The notes under the pieces were generated by a model. The model saw only the letters and a program-made list of their open reading frames with translations, had not been told where the DNA came from and searched no databases. From Saccharopolyspora erythraea (GTDB lineage: Bacteria; Actinomycetota; Actinomycetes; Mycobacteriales; Pseudonocardiaceae), in assembly GCF_018141105.1 (NCBI RefSeq), contig NZ_CP054839.1:5955411-6019410 (forward strand): 64,000 nucleotides of DNA, written 5' to 3'. Position numbers and translations under genes: made by a program. Shown in pieces: positions 16,637 through 26,490 of this stretch (position 1 is its first letter; every line of letters begins with the position of its first letter).

Positions 16637-17349
16637 CAGCTCGCCCTCCCGGTCAGCCAACCGCGGTCGGCGGCCTTGACTCCCGCCTGGAACCGGCTGC
16701 GTGCGCCCAGCCTGCTCATCAGGCTCGACACCATGCGGCGCACGGTACGCACGGAGACGCCGAGGGCCGCTGCCGCCGACTCGTCGGTGCAGCCCGCGGA
16801 GAGCAGCGTGAGCAGCTCCCGGTCCCGCCCCGCCAACTCGGTGGCATCCGGCAGGTCACTCGCGACGAGGGGCACCGCGGCGGGCCACAGGTGCTCGACC
16901 AGCTCGCTGATCGTCTCGGCGACGGTAGGCAGGTGGAGCACGGCGATGTCGTCCGGCCTTCCCCGCTGGTTGTCCGGCACGATGGCGACCGCGCCGTCGA
17001 CGACCAGAGCCTCGATGGGGACGGCGGGAATCGTGCGTATCTCCGCACCGGCCTGCGCCAGCTTCCCGAGGCGGCGCGCGGGTCCGGCCGCGGTGCGTAC
17101 GTGGTCGGGGCACAACATGCGGTAGCGGACTCCGCGCCGCAGGTTGGCGTGGTCGATCCGGCGGCACGCCGCGACCGGGTCGCCCGGCCCTCCGGAAAGC
17201 GAGCTGACGACGAGCACCTCCCGTTGCGCGGCGGCCAGCTTCGCGTCCACCCGCGCGTGCCGGGACACCGGCGGCCACGACGAGTCCCCGCGCAGGACCG
17301 TGAGCCGAGCCGGCATCTCGCGGACTTCGGGCAAGGAGTGGGGAATCAT
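16636..17349 (-). CDS. LuxR-type HTH regulator of the secretion operon
   Basis: 237 residues. The C-terminal 60 residues form a LuxR/GerE HTH (ELLTLLSAGCTDESAAAALG, then VSVRTVRRMVSSLMSRLGA), and the first about 160 residues resemble the TrmB/phospholipase-like sensor part found in many actinobacterial stand-alone LuxR regulators (RRGVRYRMLCPDHVR). No receiver domain is present. ATG at 17349 overlaps the EccE stop codon by 4 nt (ATGA) and is preceded by GGAGGAAA. Encoded inside the operon between EccE and the AAA+ ATPase, it probably controls secretion genes locally. Confidence 0.85.
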   Translation of the reverse strand: MIPHSLPEVREMPARLTVLRGDSSWPPVSRHARVDAKLAAAQREVLVVSSLSGGPGDPVAACRRIDHANLRRGVRYRMLCPDHVRTAAGPARRLGKLAQAGAEIRTIPAVPIEALVVDGAVAIVPDNQRGRPDDIAVLHLPTVAETISELVEHLWPAAVPLVASDLPDATELAGRDRELLTLLSAGCTDESAAAALGVSVRTVRRMVSSLMSRLGARSRFQAGVKAADRGWLTGRAS

Positions 17350-18623
17350 GGGTTTCCTCCGATCGGCAACGACGCGGCGACAGCCGGTGCGTGCTCGTTG
17401 TCCATCCGTTCCAGCCGCAGCCCTCGCGCCGCCGGCATCCGCAGCAGCCGCTCGGCGGCCGCGTCGGCATGGGCGTCGTTCGTGGCCGCAAGGCGCAGCA
17501 CCGCGGAGTGCTCCGGCACGGTGACCGCGACGGTGCACGCGGCGCCGGGCACGGCATCGAGCAGTTGGTGCAGGGTGTGCAGGCGTGCGTGCGGCGCGCG
17601 TGCACCGAGACCGGTCAGCCGCACACCGATCTGCGCGATCGGCCCCGCTCGCCAAAACCGACGCTCCTCCCGGATCGCGCCTCGGCCCGGTCCGGTGTGG
17701 GTGAGCGCGACCAGCGTCGCGAACACCTCCCGCTCGGTCAGCGCGGCGACGTCCACGCCGGCCCCGCGGAGTTTGCGGTGCAGCTTGCGCACCGTGCTGT
17801 TCAGGGCGACGAGGAGTTCGGTGTCGTCGGCGAAGCCCGGTTCACGCAGCGCCCGCACGGCCAGCCACATGCGTGTCCGGTCCGCTTGCCGTGGACCGCG
17901 GTGCAGCACGAGCTGCATCCGGATGGCGGGCAGCGCGGCACCGGGTTCGCCGGTGTCGGCCAGCAGTGCCCCCGAAAGCGCGAGGTCGGCGAGCGCACGA
18001 TCGGCGCCGACCGGTCGCAGGACCGCGAGCAGCTCCTCGCCGCGGCTCACCACGCCGGCGGGTGTCCCGGCGAGCTCGACGGTGCGCACCGCGGCACCCG
18101 GAGCCAGGGTCTCCAACAGGACGCGGCCGCCCTCGGTCTCGGGAAGGTCGCGGTCGCGGCGCCGCAGCAACAACCGCGCCTGCAGCGTCAGCTCGTCGGA
18201 AAGCCAGCGGCCCCGCACCCGCAACGCGGTCCAAGCCAGCAACGCAGCCGCGGCCAAGACGCACGCCATCACCACCGGCCACGGCCTGCCGACCGCGAGG
18301 AACGCCAGCACGAGAGCCAGCTGCCAGCACACGATGCGCAGCACCGGCAGTTCGAGCCGTTCCCGGCGCACCGGTCGCTCGCGCGGCGGTTCGACCTGAA
18401 CCGCCATCGGCGCCGTGACGGGGGCCGACCGGGCTTGTGCCGGTTCGACCGGCCCTGCCTGCGGCGCCAGGCCGGGCACAGCCGGCCGCGTCGCGGCGGT
18501 CCGCACGGCGGCAGCGACGGTCGCCACCGGCCGCCCGGTTGCCTGAGGCGCGGCTTTCGCGGCGGGTTGCAGCCGCGGATGCTCGCCCACAGCGGCGGGC
18601 TGTTGTTGTTTCTCCGCAGTCAT
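17346..18623 (-). CDS. eccE: Type VII secretion protein EccE-like
   Basis: 425 residues. A proline/alanine-rich N-terminal tail of about 85 residues is followed by two membrane segments (about residues 95-130; VVMACVLAAAALLAWTAL is the second) and a soluble domain ending the protein. This layout and the RLTGLGARAPHARLHTL region match EccE, the membrane-periphery component of the ESX complex that contacts EccD and EccB. The long N-terminal tail is longer than in mycobacterial EccE. It starts 10 bp after the SARP gene and overlaps the LuxR gene by 4 nt, so the three are surely one transcript. Confidence 0.8.
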   Translation of the reverse strand: MTAEKQQQPAAVGEHPRLQPAAKAAPQATGRPVATVAAAVRTAATRPAVPGLAPQAGPVEPAQARSAPVTAPMAVQVEPPRERPVRRERLELPVLRIVCWQLALVLAFLAVGRPWPVVMACVLAAAALLAWTALRVRGRWLSDELTLQARLLLRRRDRDLPETEGGRVLLETLAPGAAVRTVELAGTPAGVVSRGEELLAVLRPVGADRALADLALSGALLADTGEPGAALPAIRMQLVLHRGPRQADRTRMWLAVRALREPGFADDTELLVALNSTVRKLHRKLRGAGVDVAALTEREVFATLVALTHTGPGRGAIREERRFWRAGPIAQIGVRLTGLGARAPHARLHTLHQLLDAVPGAACTVAVTVPEHSAVLRLAATNDAHADAAAERLLRMPAARGLRLERMDNEHAPAVAASLPIGGNP

Positions 18624-18633
18624 CGCCGCCCCC

Positions 18634-20424
18634 TCACGCGACCCGCGCGGCAGGCGTACCGGAGCTCACCGGATCGCAGCCCTGGCACCGCGCGTAGTGG
18701 CGCACGAGCCGGTGGCCGCGGTACCGCTCTCCCGAAAGCGCATCCAGCAGGCTGGCGTCCACCAGTGCTTCCAGGGTGGGTCGCACGGCTTCCGGTGCGC
18801 GGCCGAGCACCCGCGCGGCCGCGGCGAGGTCGAATTCGCCGGGCAACTCGCCCAGTGCGCGCAGGGCCGAGCGCTGGGCCGGTGGAAGCTGCGCGAATGC
18901 GGTCGCCAGAGCACGCCGGTAGCCGTCGCGCGTGCAGGCAAGGACCCAGCACGGGCCGGCGCGGAGCTCGCGGGCCAGCGACTGCGAAGTCCACATAGGA
19001 CGAGAATGGAGCCTGGCGGCGACATCGCGCATCGCCGCCGGTACCCCACCGCACAGACGCACCACGGCCTCGACCGCATCGTCGCCGCCGCGCCGGTCGA
19101 ACGCCTCATGTGCGGCCCGCACTCCCGCAGCGGCTCGGAACATCGCCGCCGCGTCCTGTTCGGCGAGCGGGCCGAGGCCGATCCGCACGGCGCCGTCGAC
19201 GTGCCAGTCGCGGTTGCGGGTGGTGATCAGCGTCAAGCTGGACTTGCCCGCGGGCAGCAGCGGCTCGACCTGGCCGATGCCGACGGCGTCGTCGAGCACC
19301 AGCAGCACTCGCCGGCGCGAAAGCTCCGAGCGCCACAGCGCGGCGCGTTCGTCCAGCGAGTCCGGGATGGACGCGTCGTCGACACCCACGCGGCGCAGGA
19401 GCCGGGCCAGCACGTCGGCAGGATCGAGCACACGCGCGGCGGACGACGCACCGGCGTTCGCGTCGTCCACGACGGCGCAAGCACGGAGGTCGACGAAGAA
19501 CTGGCCGTCGGGGAAGGCGTCGGCGAGCCCGTGCGCCGCGTGCACCGCGAGGGCGGTCTTGCCGACACCGGGCATGCCCTCCACCAGCACCACACCGCCG
19601 GATGCCCCGCGGATCGTGGCCAGTTCGGCCGCACGAGCGGTGAAGTGCGCCGCGTCGCTCGGCAGCTCCCGCCGGGTGTTCACGGTGGCCTCCCCCAGGG
19701 CCGCCCGATACGCGGTGCTCAGTTCCTCGCCCGGGCCTACGCCGAGTTCGTCGGCCAGGATCCGCCGGGCCTGTCCGTAGGCGCGCAACGCCTCGGCGCG
19801 CCTGCCCGACGCGTTCAGCGCGCGCACCAGGCTCGCCCACGCTCCTTCGCGCAGCGGGTCCTCCTCGGTGAGCGCCCGCAGCGTGTGCACGGCTTCCCGG
19901 ATGCGGCCGAGCGCCAACTGGGCTTCGGCCAGTTCCTCCCGCAGGTGGTGGTGCAGCTCCCCGAGCCGATCGGCCTCGTGGTCGGCGGCACCCACCACGC
20001 CCTCGAAGGGGCGTCCGCGCCACAACCCCAGTGCCTCTTCGAGCGCGTCGACCGCGGTGGCGAACTCGCCTGCGTCCGCCGCCGCACGCGCACTGGCCGC
20101 GTGCTCGGCGACCTGGTGCGTGTCCAGCTCGCCCGGCTGGAGCCGCAGCCGGTAACGGCCCGGTGCGCTCTCGATGCGCGGCTCGCCGCCTTCCGCGGGC
20201 AGCATGCGCCGCAGCTGCCACACGTAGGTCTTCAGGTTGGCCTCGGCCGAGGCGGGCGCGGCCGTTTGGTGCCATGTCTCGTCGATCAGCCTGGAGCTGG
20301 TGACCCAGGCGTTAGGGTGCAGCAGCAGTGTCGCCAGCACGGTCGCGGCCTTGCCGTGGCCGAGCCGGTGCGGTTCGCCGTCGGGGCCGTGCACCTCCAG
20401 CGGCCCCAGCACGTGGAAGATCAT
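18634..20424 (-). CDS. AfsR/SARP regulator with NB-ARC ATPase domain
   Basis: 596 residues. Residues about 1-95 form an OmpR-like winged helix (FHVLGPLEVHGPDG, then VWQLRRMLPAEGG), followed by the bacterial transcriptional activation domain (about 100-245) typical of SARPs. An NB-ARC NTPase follows with P-loop VEGMPGVGKTALA (about residue 285) and Walker B RVLLVLDDAVG, then a winged-helix remnant. There is no TPR sensor C-terminus as in full-length AfsR (about 990 residues). ATG at 20424 is chosen because the conserved domain begins there. It is divergent from the second response regulator by only 34 bp and leads the EccE operon. Confidence 0.87.
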   Translation of the reverse strand: MIFHVLGPLEVHGPDGEPHRLGHGKAATVLATLLLHPNAWVTSSRLIDETWHQTAAPASAEANLKTYVWQLRRMLPAEGGEPRIESAPGRYRLRLQPGELDTHQVAEHAASARAAADAGEFATAVDALEEALGLWRGRPFEGVVGAADHEADRLGELHHHLREELAEAQLALGRIREAVHTLRALTEEDPLREGAWASLVRALNASGRRAEALRAYGQARRILADELGVGPGEELSTAYRAALGEATVNTRRELPSDAAHFTARAAELATIRGASGGVVLVEGMPGVGKTALAVHAAHGLADAFPDGQFFVDLRACAVVDDANAGASSAARVLDPADVLARLLRRVGVDDASIPDSLDERAALWRSELSRRRVLLVLDDAVGIGQVEPLLPAGKSSLTLITTRNRDWHVDGAVRIGLGPLAEQDAAAMFRAAAGVRAAHEAFDRRGGDDAVEAVVRLCGGVPAAMRDVAARLHSRPMWTSQSLARELRAGPCWVLACTRDGYRRALATAFAQLPPAQRSALRALGELPGEFDLAAAARVLGRAPEAVRPTLEALVDASLLDALSGERYRGHRLVRHYARCQGCDPVSSGTPAARVA

Positions 20425-20458
20425 GCCGCCACGATCCCCGCACGAACATGAGGTTCCG

Positions 20459-21145
20459 ATGACAACGTCAGCACGCGTGCTGGTGGTCGAGGACAACGAG
20501 GACCTGCGGGTCGCGGTGGCCACCGAGCTCGCCGCGCACGGGTTCCGCGTCGACGAGGCCGCGGATCTGGCGCAGGCCGACGCCGCGCTCGCCGACGGCG
20601 TCCACGACTGCGTGGTGTTCGACCGGATGCTGCCCGACGGTGACGCGGCCGACTACGTGCACCGGCGCAGCCAGCAGGGCTGGACGGTACCCGTGCTGTT
20701 CCTCACCGCACGCGACACCGTGGCCGACCGGGTCGCGGGCTTCGAGCACGGCGGCGACGACTACCTGGTGAAGCCGTTCGCGGTGGCCGAGATGACGGCC
20801 AGGGTGTTCGCGCTGTGCCGCCGCTCCGGCAAGCGGCGTCCGACGGTGCTGCGCCACGCCGACCTCGAGCTCGACAGCGCGCGCAGGCAGGCGCGTCGAG
20901 CGAGTGTCCTGCTCACCTTGAGCGACAAGGAGTTCGCCGTGCTCGAGTGCCTCATGGCGCGCCCCGAACAGGTCGTCACCCGCACCGAGCTGATCGAGCA
21001 CTGCTGGGACACCAGCACCGACCCGATGTCCAATGTGGTCGACGTGGTGGTGCGCCGGTTGCGGGCGAAGTTGCGGGAACCCGAGCTGATCCACACGGTG
21101 CGCGGGGTCGGCTACCGGCTCGGTGGCGGTCGGAGCGGGTCGTGA
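20459..21145 (+). CDS. OmpR-family response regulator of the secretion region
   Basis: 228 residues with receiver (phospho-acceptor Asp55 in VFDRMLP; Lys104 in DDYLVKPF) and winged-helix domains. GAGG lies 5 nt before the ATG. It is clearly paralogous to the regulator at 14249, including the unusual VFDRMLP-(A/D)-GD stretch and the closing HTVRGVGY. Its stop overlaps the kinase start (GTGA), so it forms a standard two-component pair with the next gene. Position next to the SARP gene suggests both respond to cell-envelope state and set secretion gene expression. Confidence 0.92.
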   Translation: MTTSARVLVVEDNEDLRVAVATELAAHGFRVDEAADLAQADAALADGVHDCVVFDRMLPDGDAADYVHRRSQQGWTVPVLFLTARDTVADRVAGFEHGGDDYLVKPFAVAEMTARVFALCRRSGKRRPTVLRHADLELDSARRQARRASVLLTLSDKEFAVLECLMARPEQVVTRTELIEHCWDTSTDPMSNVVDVVVRRLRAKLREPELIHTVRGVGYRLGGGRSGS

Positions 21146-22419
21146 CGGCCTCGGCCTCGGAGCGGGTCGCGACGACCTCGGCCGCCGACCGGCTGCGGCG
21201 GCTGCGCCTGCTGCTCACCCTGCTGTTCACGGTGCTCAACGCCGCCGGGCTGCTCGTGCTGGCGGTCCTGCTCGTCGCGCAGGACCGCGCGCAGGGGGAA
21301 CTGCGGATGGACGCCGAGCTCAGGAGGGTGGCGGCAGCGGCGTCGCGGCTGGTCCAGTACAACGGCGACACCGTCGTCACGGCGTTCATCAGCCAGGACC
21401 AGATCGACACGAGCTGCCCCGAGTTCGCCGTGCTGCCCGCCGGGGCGGGCGACTTCGAGCCGCACTTCAGCCGGCGCGACTGCGCACCGGTGGACCAGCG
21501 CTACCTGCACGGGCTCGCGCGCAAGGCGACCGCCAGCGGACGGTTCGTCGAGGGCTACGTGCCCAGCACCGACGGCGGTCTCGTGCGGGTGGTCACCCAG
21601 CCGTTCCTCAGTTCGGCCGGTCAGTACGTCGGCGCGATCGTCGCGGTGAGCGACCCGGCCGCCGAGCTGGCCAGGCACCGGGGTGTCGTGCTGTGGGTCG
21701 TCGGCGGCTGCCTGCTGCTGGTGGGCGCCGTCGGCGTGGCCGGCCACGTGCTGTCGGGCCGGGCGATCCGGCCCGCGGTCACGGCGCTGGAGCAGCAGGA
21801 GGTGCTGCTCGCCGAGACCGCGCACGACCTCCGCACTCCGGTGGCCGCGCTGCGAGCACTGGCGGAGACGGCCTGGCGCAACCCCGCGGACCGCCCCGAC
21901 CTGCTGCCCCGCACGGTGCGGCTGGCGTCCCGGATGGGCTCCATCATCGACGACCTGCTCGTGCGGGCGCGGCTCGCGGCCGGGGTGGAGCAGCTGGCCA
22001 TCCAGCCAGTCTGGCTGGACCAGCTCGTCACCGGCGTCGTCGAGGAGACCTCCGCCCCCGAAGCGCAGGTCACCGTCACCACGGCACCGACGAAGGTGAA
22101 CGCCGACCCGAGCCTGGTGCAACGGGCCGTCGGCAACCTGCTGGACAACGCGCTGCGCTACGGCAGGCAGCCGGGCTCGGCCGCGATCGTGCACATCACG
22201 GTCGCGGGCGGGCGGGTGACCGTGGCCGACCACGGACCCGGGATCGACGCCTCGGTCGCCGAGGAGTCCTTCGACCGGTTCACCAGCGGCGCCGGATCCA
22301 GCGGCCTCGGCCTGTCGATCGTGCGCTGGACCGCGCAGGCCCACGGCGGGTTCCTGCGCGTCTACAACGCGGACGAGGGTGGCGCCATCTTCGAGCTGGA
22401 GTTCCCGCTCGCGCAGTGA
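21142..22419 (+). CDS. Sensor histidine kinase
   Basis: 425 residues. Two membrane segments (about residues 20-45 and 185-210) flank an extracytoplasmic sensor of about 140 residues containing two cysteines (TSCPEFAVL and RRDCAPVDQ). The phospho-acceptor His is in AETAHDLRTPVAAL; the ATP-binding domain has the N box NLLDNALRYG, the G1 box ADHGPGID and the G2 box GLGLSIV. A HAMP-like stretch precedes the H box. It phosphorylates the response regulator with which its GTG start overlaps. The paired sensor cysteines could form a disulfide, so redox or wall stress is a possible signal. Confidence 0.92.
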   Translation: MTASASERVATTSAADRLRRLRLLLTLLFTVLNAAGLLVLAVLLVAQDRAQGELRMDAELRRVAAAASRLVQYNGDTVVTAFISQDQIDTSCPEFAVLPAGAGDFEPHFSRRDCAPVDQRYLHGLARKATASGRFVEGYVPSTDGGLVRVVTQPFLSSAGQYVGAIVAVSDPAAELARHRGVVLWVVGGCLLLVGAVGVAGHVLSGRAIRPAVTALEQQEVLLAETAHDLRTPVAALRALAETAWRNPADRPDLLPRTVRLASRMGSIIDDLLVRARLAAGVEQLAIQPVWLDQLVTGVVEETSAPEAQVTVTTAPTKVNADPSLVQRAVGNLLDNALRYGRQPGSAAIVHITVAGGRVTVADHGPGIDASVAEESFDRFTSGAGSSGLGLSIVRWTAQAHGGFLRVYNADEGGAIFELEFPLAQ

Positions 22420-22520
22420 CGCCTCCGCTGTCAGGGCGAACGGGCCCCCGTGCTGGGCCGTCCGGGTTCTTGTACCGAACCTGGACCCTCCATGTACCGG
22501 CTTGTCCTAAGCTCCCCTCC

Positions 22521-24391
22521 GTGAGCAGGAGGAAGCTGTGGCATCGCCTGCCGGTGGCACTGCTCGTGGTCGCGTGCGCGGCCACCTTGGCGATCGCTGT
22601 CTCCGGTGCGAGCGAGTCCCCGCGAGGGTTGGCGTTCGCGCCGTCCGGGCACTGGATCGCGAACCCGGACCTGGACATCGCCTTCCACGTCAACGGTGCC
22701 GCCAAGGCGGTGGACGCGCAGGCACCCGTCGCGATCGACCCGGGAAGCCGCGTCTACCAGGGCGAGACCAGCGCATACGTGGTGGGCCAGGCGCGGATCA
22801 CGGAGTTCGGCAAGTCGACTCTGGAGGTCGAGCGCACCATCACGCCGCCGACCGGCGAGCGGCCGGTCGGCATGGAGGCTCCCGGCGGGCCGTACCTCGT
22901 CTACCGCGAGGCCGGAACCGTGGTCCGGCTCGGCGAACAGCCCGCGACGATCCGCGCGGGACAGGGTCTGGGCGACCCGGTGGTCACGCCGGACGGCACC
23001 CTCTGGCTGCACCGGCTCGCGTCGGGTGTGCTGTGCAAGCTGCCCAAGGGCGCGGACCAGGTGTCGTGTCCCACCGTGACGCCACCGGGCCAAAGCGGTC
23101 AGCTGACCGTGGTGGGCCGGCAGGCGGCCTTCGTCGACACCACCCAGGACACCGTGCGAGTGGTGGCCGACGGGCAGCTCGGCGACCCGGTGGACCTCGG
23201 CGTCGACCTGCCGGCCACGGCTGAGGTCGGCACCGCGGACTCGGCCGGACGCATCCCGGTCCTCGACCCCGCCAAGCACCAGCTGCACCTCGTCGACGGC
23301 GGGAGGCTCACCACGCCCAAGCCGCCCGCCAAGCCCGTGACGGTCCAGTTGCCCGAGGGCGAGTACGCGGGCCCGGAGCCGAGCGGATCGTCGGTCGTCC
23401 TGCTCGACCTGCGGGGCAACACCGCGCGCACCTACACCGGCGACGGCACACCGCCACGGGTCACCCCCATCCCTCCCGAAACCGGCGAGCCGAGGCTGAC
23501 GCGCGGTGAGGACGGTCGCGTCTACATCGACGGCGACAAGGGCGGACACGTGATGGTCGTCGACGCCGACGGCGCGGTGAGCCAGGTGCCGCTGGTCGGC
23601 GAGGAGCGGCCGGACGGGCCCGACAGGCCGCAGGCGCCACCGGCCGAGCGGGAACCGGAACCCGCGCCGCGGCCCGAACCCCGCAGGGACCCGGAGCCTG
23701 CCGTGCTGGCCGAGCACTCGCCGATCAGGGAGCCCGACCAGGTTGCTCGAGGCGAGCAGCCACAACCCCCGCCGCCACCGAAGCCCAGGCCGACACCGGA
23801 GCCGCCCCCGGCGCCGAAGCCGGTCCCGGCGAGCCCGCCCGGCATCGCGACCGGCCTCACGGCCACCCCGCAGGGCAACACCGTGCAGCTCACCTGGGGG
23901 GCCGCCGCTCCCAACGGCGCGCCTGTGACCGCCTACCACGTGACGTGGCAACCGGCCACCGGCGCGGGCAGCCTCACCGTGCCCGGCAACGCCCGCTCGG
24001 CCGTCCTTTCCGGACTGGACAAGGGCGTCAGCTACACGGTCACCGTCGTCGCCGAGAACAGCGCGGGCCGTGGCACCAGGGCGAGCACCCAGGTCGTGAT
24101 TCCGGCGCGGACGATCACCGTGACCCGCGGACCGGACAGCGACTACCCCGGCTGCGGACCGGACTGCGCCGAGATGCACATCGAGGCCACCGGTCTGGAA
24201 CCCAACACGGAGTACCACTTCAACCCGTACTCCAACGCGCCCGGATGGGAAAACCCGGGCCCGAGCTGGAAAACCGACGAGAACGGCAACGTCTCGTTCG
24301 ACGACATCGACTTCGGGGAGGTCGGCTACCAGGTGTGGATCGTGATCGAGGAGATCGGCCTGACGTCCGAGCGCTACACCTGGCCCGCCGG

Positions 24392-24395
<4 letters not shown>
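22521..24395 (+). CDS. Membrane-anchored fibronectin type III protein
   Basis: 624 residues from GTG 22521. A signal-anchor (LPVALLVVACAATLAIAVSG) near residues 9-30 exports the rest. Residues about 40-355 read as a beta-propeller-like region with repeated GxVxxxD turns. A proline-rich linker (about 365-440) follows, then a fibronectin type III domain (about 445-530; TGLTATPQGNTVQLTWGAAA start, SAVLSGLDKGVSYTVTV later) and a C-terminal beta domain with a CGPDC pair. It starts 101 bp after the kinase and overlaps the MoxR gene by 4 nt. Similar FN3 proteins stand beside MoxR/DUF58 operons in other actinomycetes, but function is unknown. Confidence 0.82.
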
Positions 24396-25348
<953 letters not shown>

Positions 25349-25350
25349 CC

Positions 25351-26490
25351 GTGCGTCCCACCCGGCGCGGGATCGCGGTGTTCGTCCTCGGCGTGCTGCT
25401 GCTCGCGTTCGGGCAGTGGGCGGGCTATCCGCTGTTGCGCGCGCTGGGCGGGATGCTGCTGGCCGCGGTACTCGCCGCTGTCGCGGTGACCGTGCGCCCG
25501 GTGCGGGTGGCTGTGACCCGCTCGGTCTACCCGGATCGCATCGAGCGCGGCAGCTCCGCGCTGGCGCGGCTGCGAATGCGGAACCCGTCCGGCAAACGGC
25601 AACCGGCGTTCCTCGCCACAGACCACGCGGGGGGCGCGACGCAAACCGTGCGGATCCGCCCGCTGCCGCCCGAGGGCGAGGCCACCTACCACTACGAGCT
25701 GGCCATCCGGACCCGTGGCAAGACGACCGTGGGGCCGCTGATGCTGCACCGGGCCGACCCGTTCGGGCTCGCCACCAACCGGTTGCCCACAGGCGAGACC
25801 GCCACGTTGTGGGTGCACCCACGGCAGTTCGCCGCCAGGGCACTGGTGGGCGCACACCCCCGGCACCACCACGAGGGCGCCACCACCGACGATCCCCTGC
25901 ACGGCTCGATGGACCTGCGCGACGTGCGCGAGTACGTGCCCGGTGACGAAGTGCGGCACATGCACTGGAAGGCCACCGCACGCACGGGCAGGTTGATGGT
26001 GCGCGAACTCGCCGACCCGCAGCAACCACGCTCCACCGTGCTGCTCGACACGCGCCCCGGCTCGCTTCAGCCGCCTGTCTTCGAAGAAGCCGTCGACCTC
26101 GCGGCCTCCCTGCTCGGTGCGTCGGCGCGAGCGGGCCAGCACAGCAGGCTCGTCACCTCGTCCGGGCTCGACGTGCCGACACCCGGCGGCAGCCAGGCCG
26201 CACGCGGCCTGCTCGACGAGCTCAGCCTGCTGGAGCAGAGCGGTGACGGGGAGGCGCTGGTTCCGGCAGCGCTGTCCGCGAGCCGTGGTTTCGGCGGCTG
26301 CCTGACGGTTGTCACCTCGGCAGCCGCCGAGGTGTCGTCGCTGGCCTGGCTGCGGCACCGCTACTCCGCGATCTTCGTGTTCGCGCTCGGCGACACCGGA
26401 CGCGGTGCGCCCGCGGTGACAGGTGCTCGGGTGCTCGGCGCCGAGAATGCCGAACACGCCGTGCGCCGGTGGAACGAGGTGATCGGATGA
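25351..26490 (+). CDS. DUF58 membrane protein (MoxR partner)
   Basis: 379 residues. Two N-terminal hydrophobic segments (residues about 6-50, AVFVLGVLLLAFGQWAGYPL and LLAAVLAAVAVTVRP), an exported or peripheral beta domain, and the DUF58 signature GSMDLRDVREYVPGDEVRHMHWKATAR at about residues 188-214 (here given as separate parts: DLRDVREYVPGD and RHMHWKATAR). A von Willebrand-like tail follows. The GTG begins 2 nt after the MoxR stop and the gene overlaps the transglutaminase gene by 4 nt. Predicted to be matured by the MoxR ATPase at the membrane. Confidence 0.9.
   Translation: MRPTRRGIAVFVLGVLLLAFGQWAGYPLLRALGGMLLAAVLAAVAVTVRPVRVAVTRSVYPDRIERGSSALARLRMRNPSGKRQPAFLATDHAGGATQTVRIRPLPPEGEATYHYELAIRTRGKTTVGPLMLHRADPFGLATNRLPTGETATLWVHPRQFAARALVGAHPRHHHEGATTDDPLHGSMDLRDVREYVPGDEVRHMHWKATARTGRLMVRELADPQQPRSTVLLDTRPGSLQPPVFEEAVDLAASLLGASARAGQHSRLVTSSGLDVPTPGGSQAARGLLDELSLLEQSGDGEALVPAALSASRGFGGCLTVVTSAAAEVSSLAWLRHRYSAIFVFALGDTGRGAPAVTGARVLGAENAEHAVRRWNEVIG

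Noticed and set aside
22431-24218. 595-codon minus-strand frame
   Set aside because: Antisense to the FN3 protein gene, which has a signal anchor, FN3 domain and coupling to MoxR.
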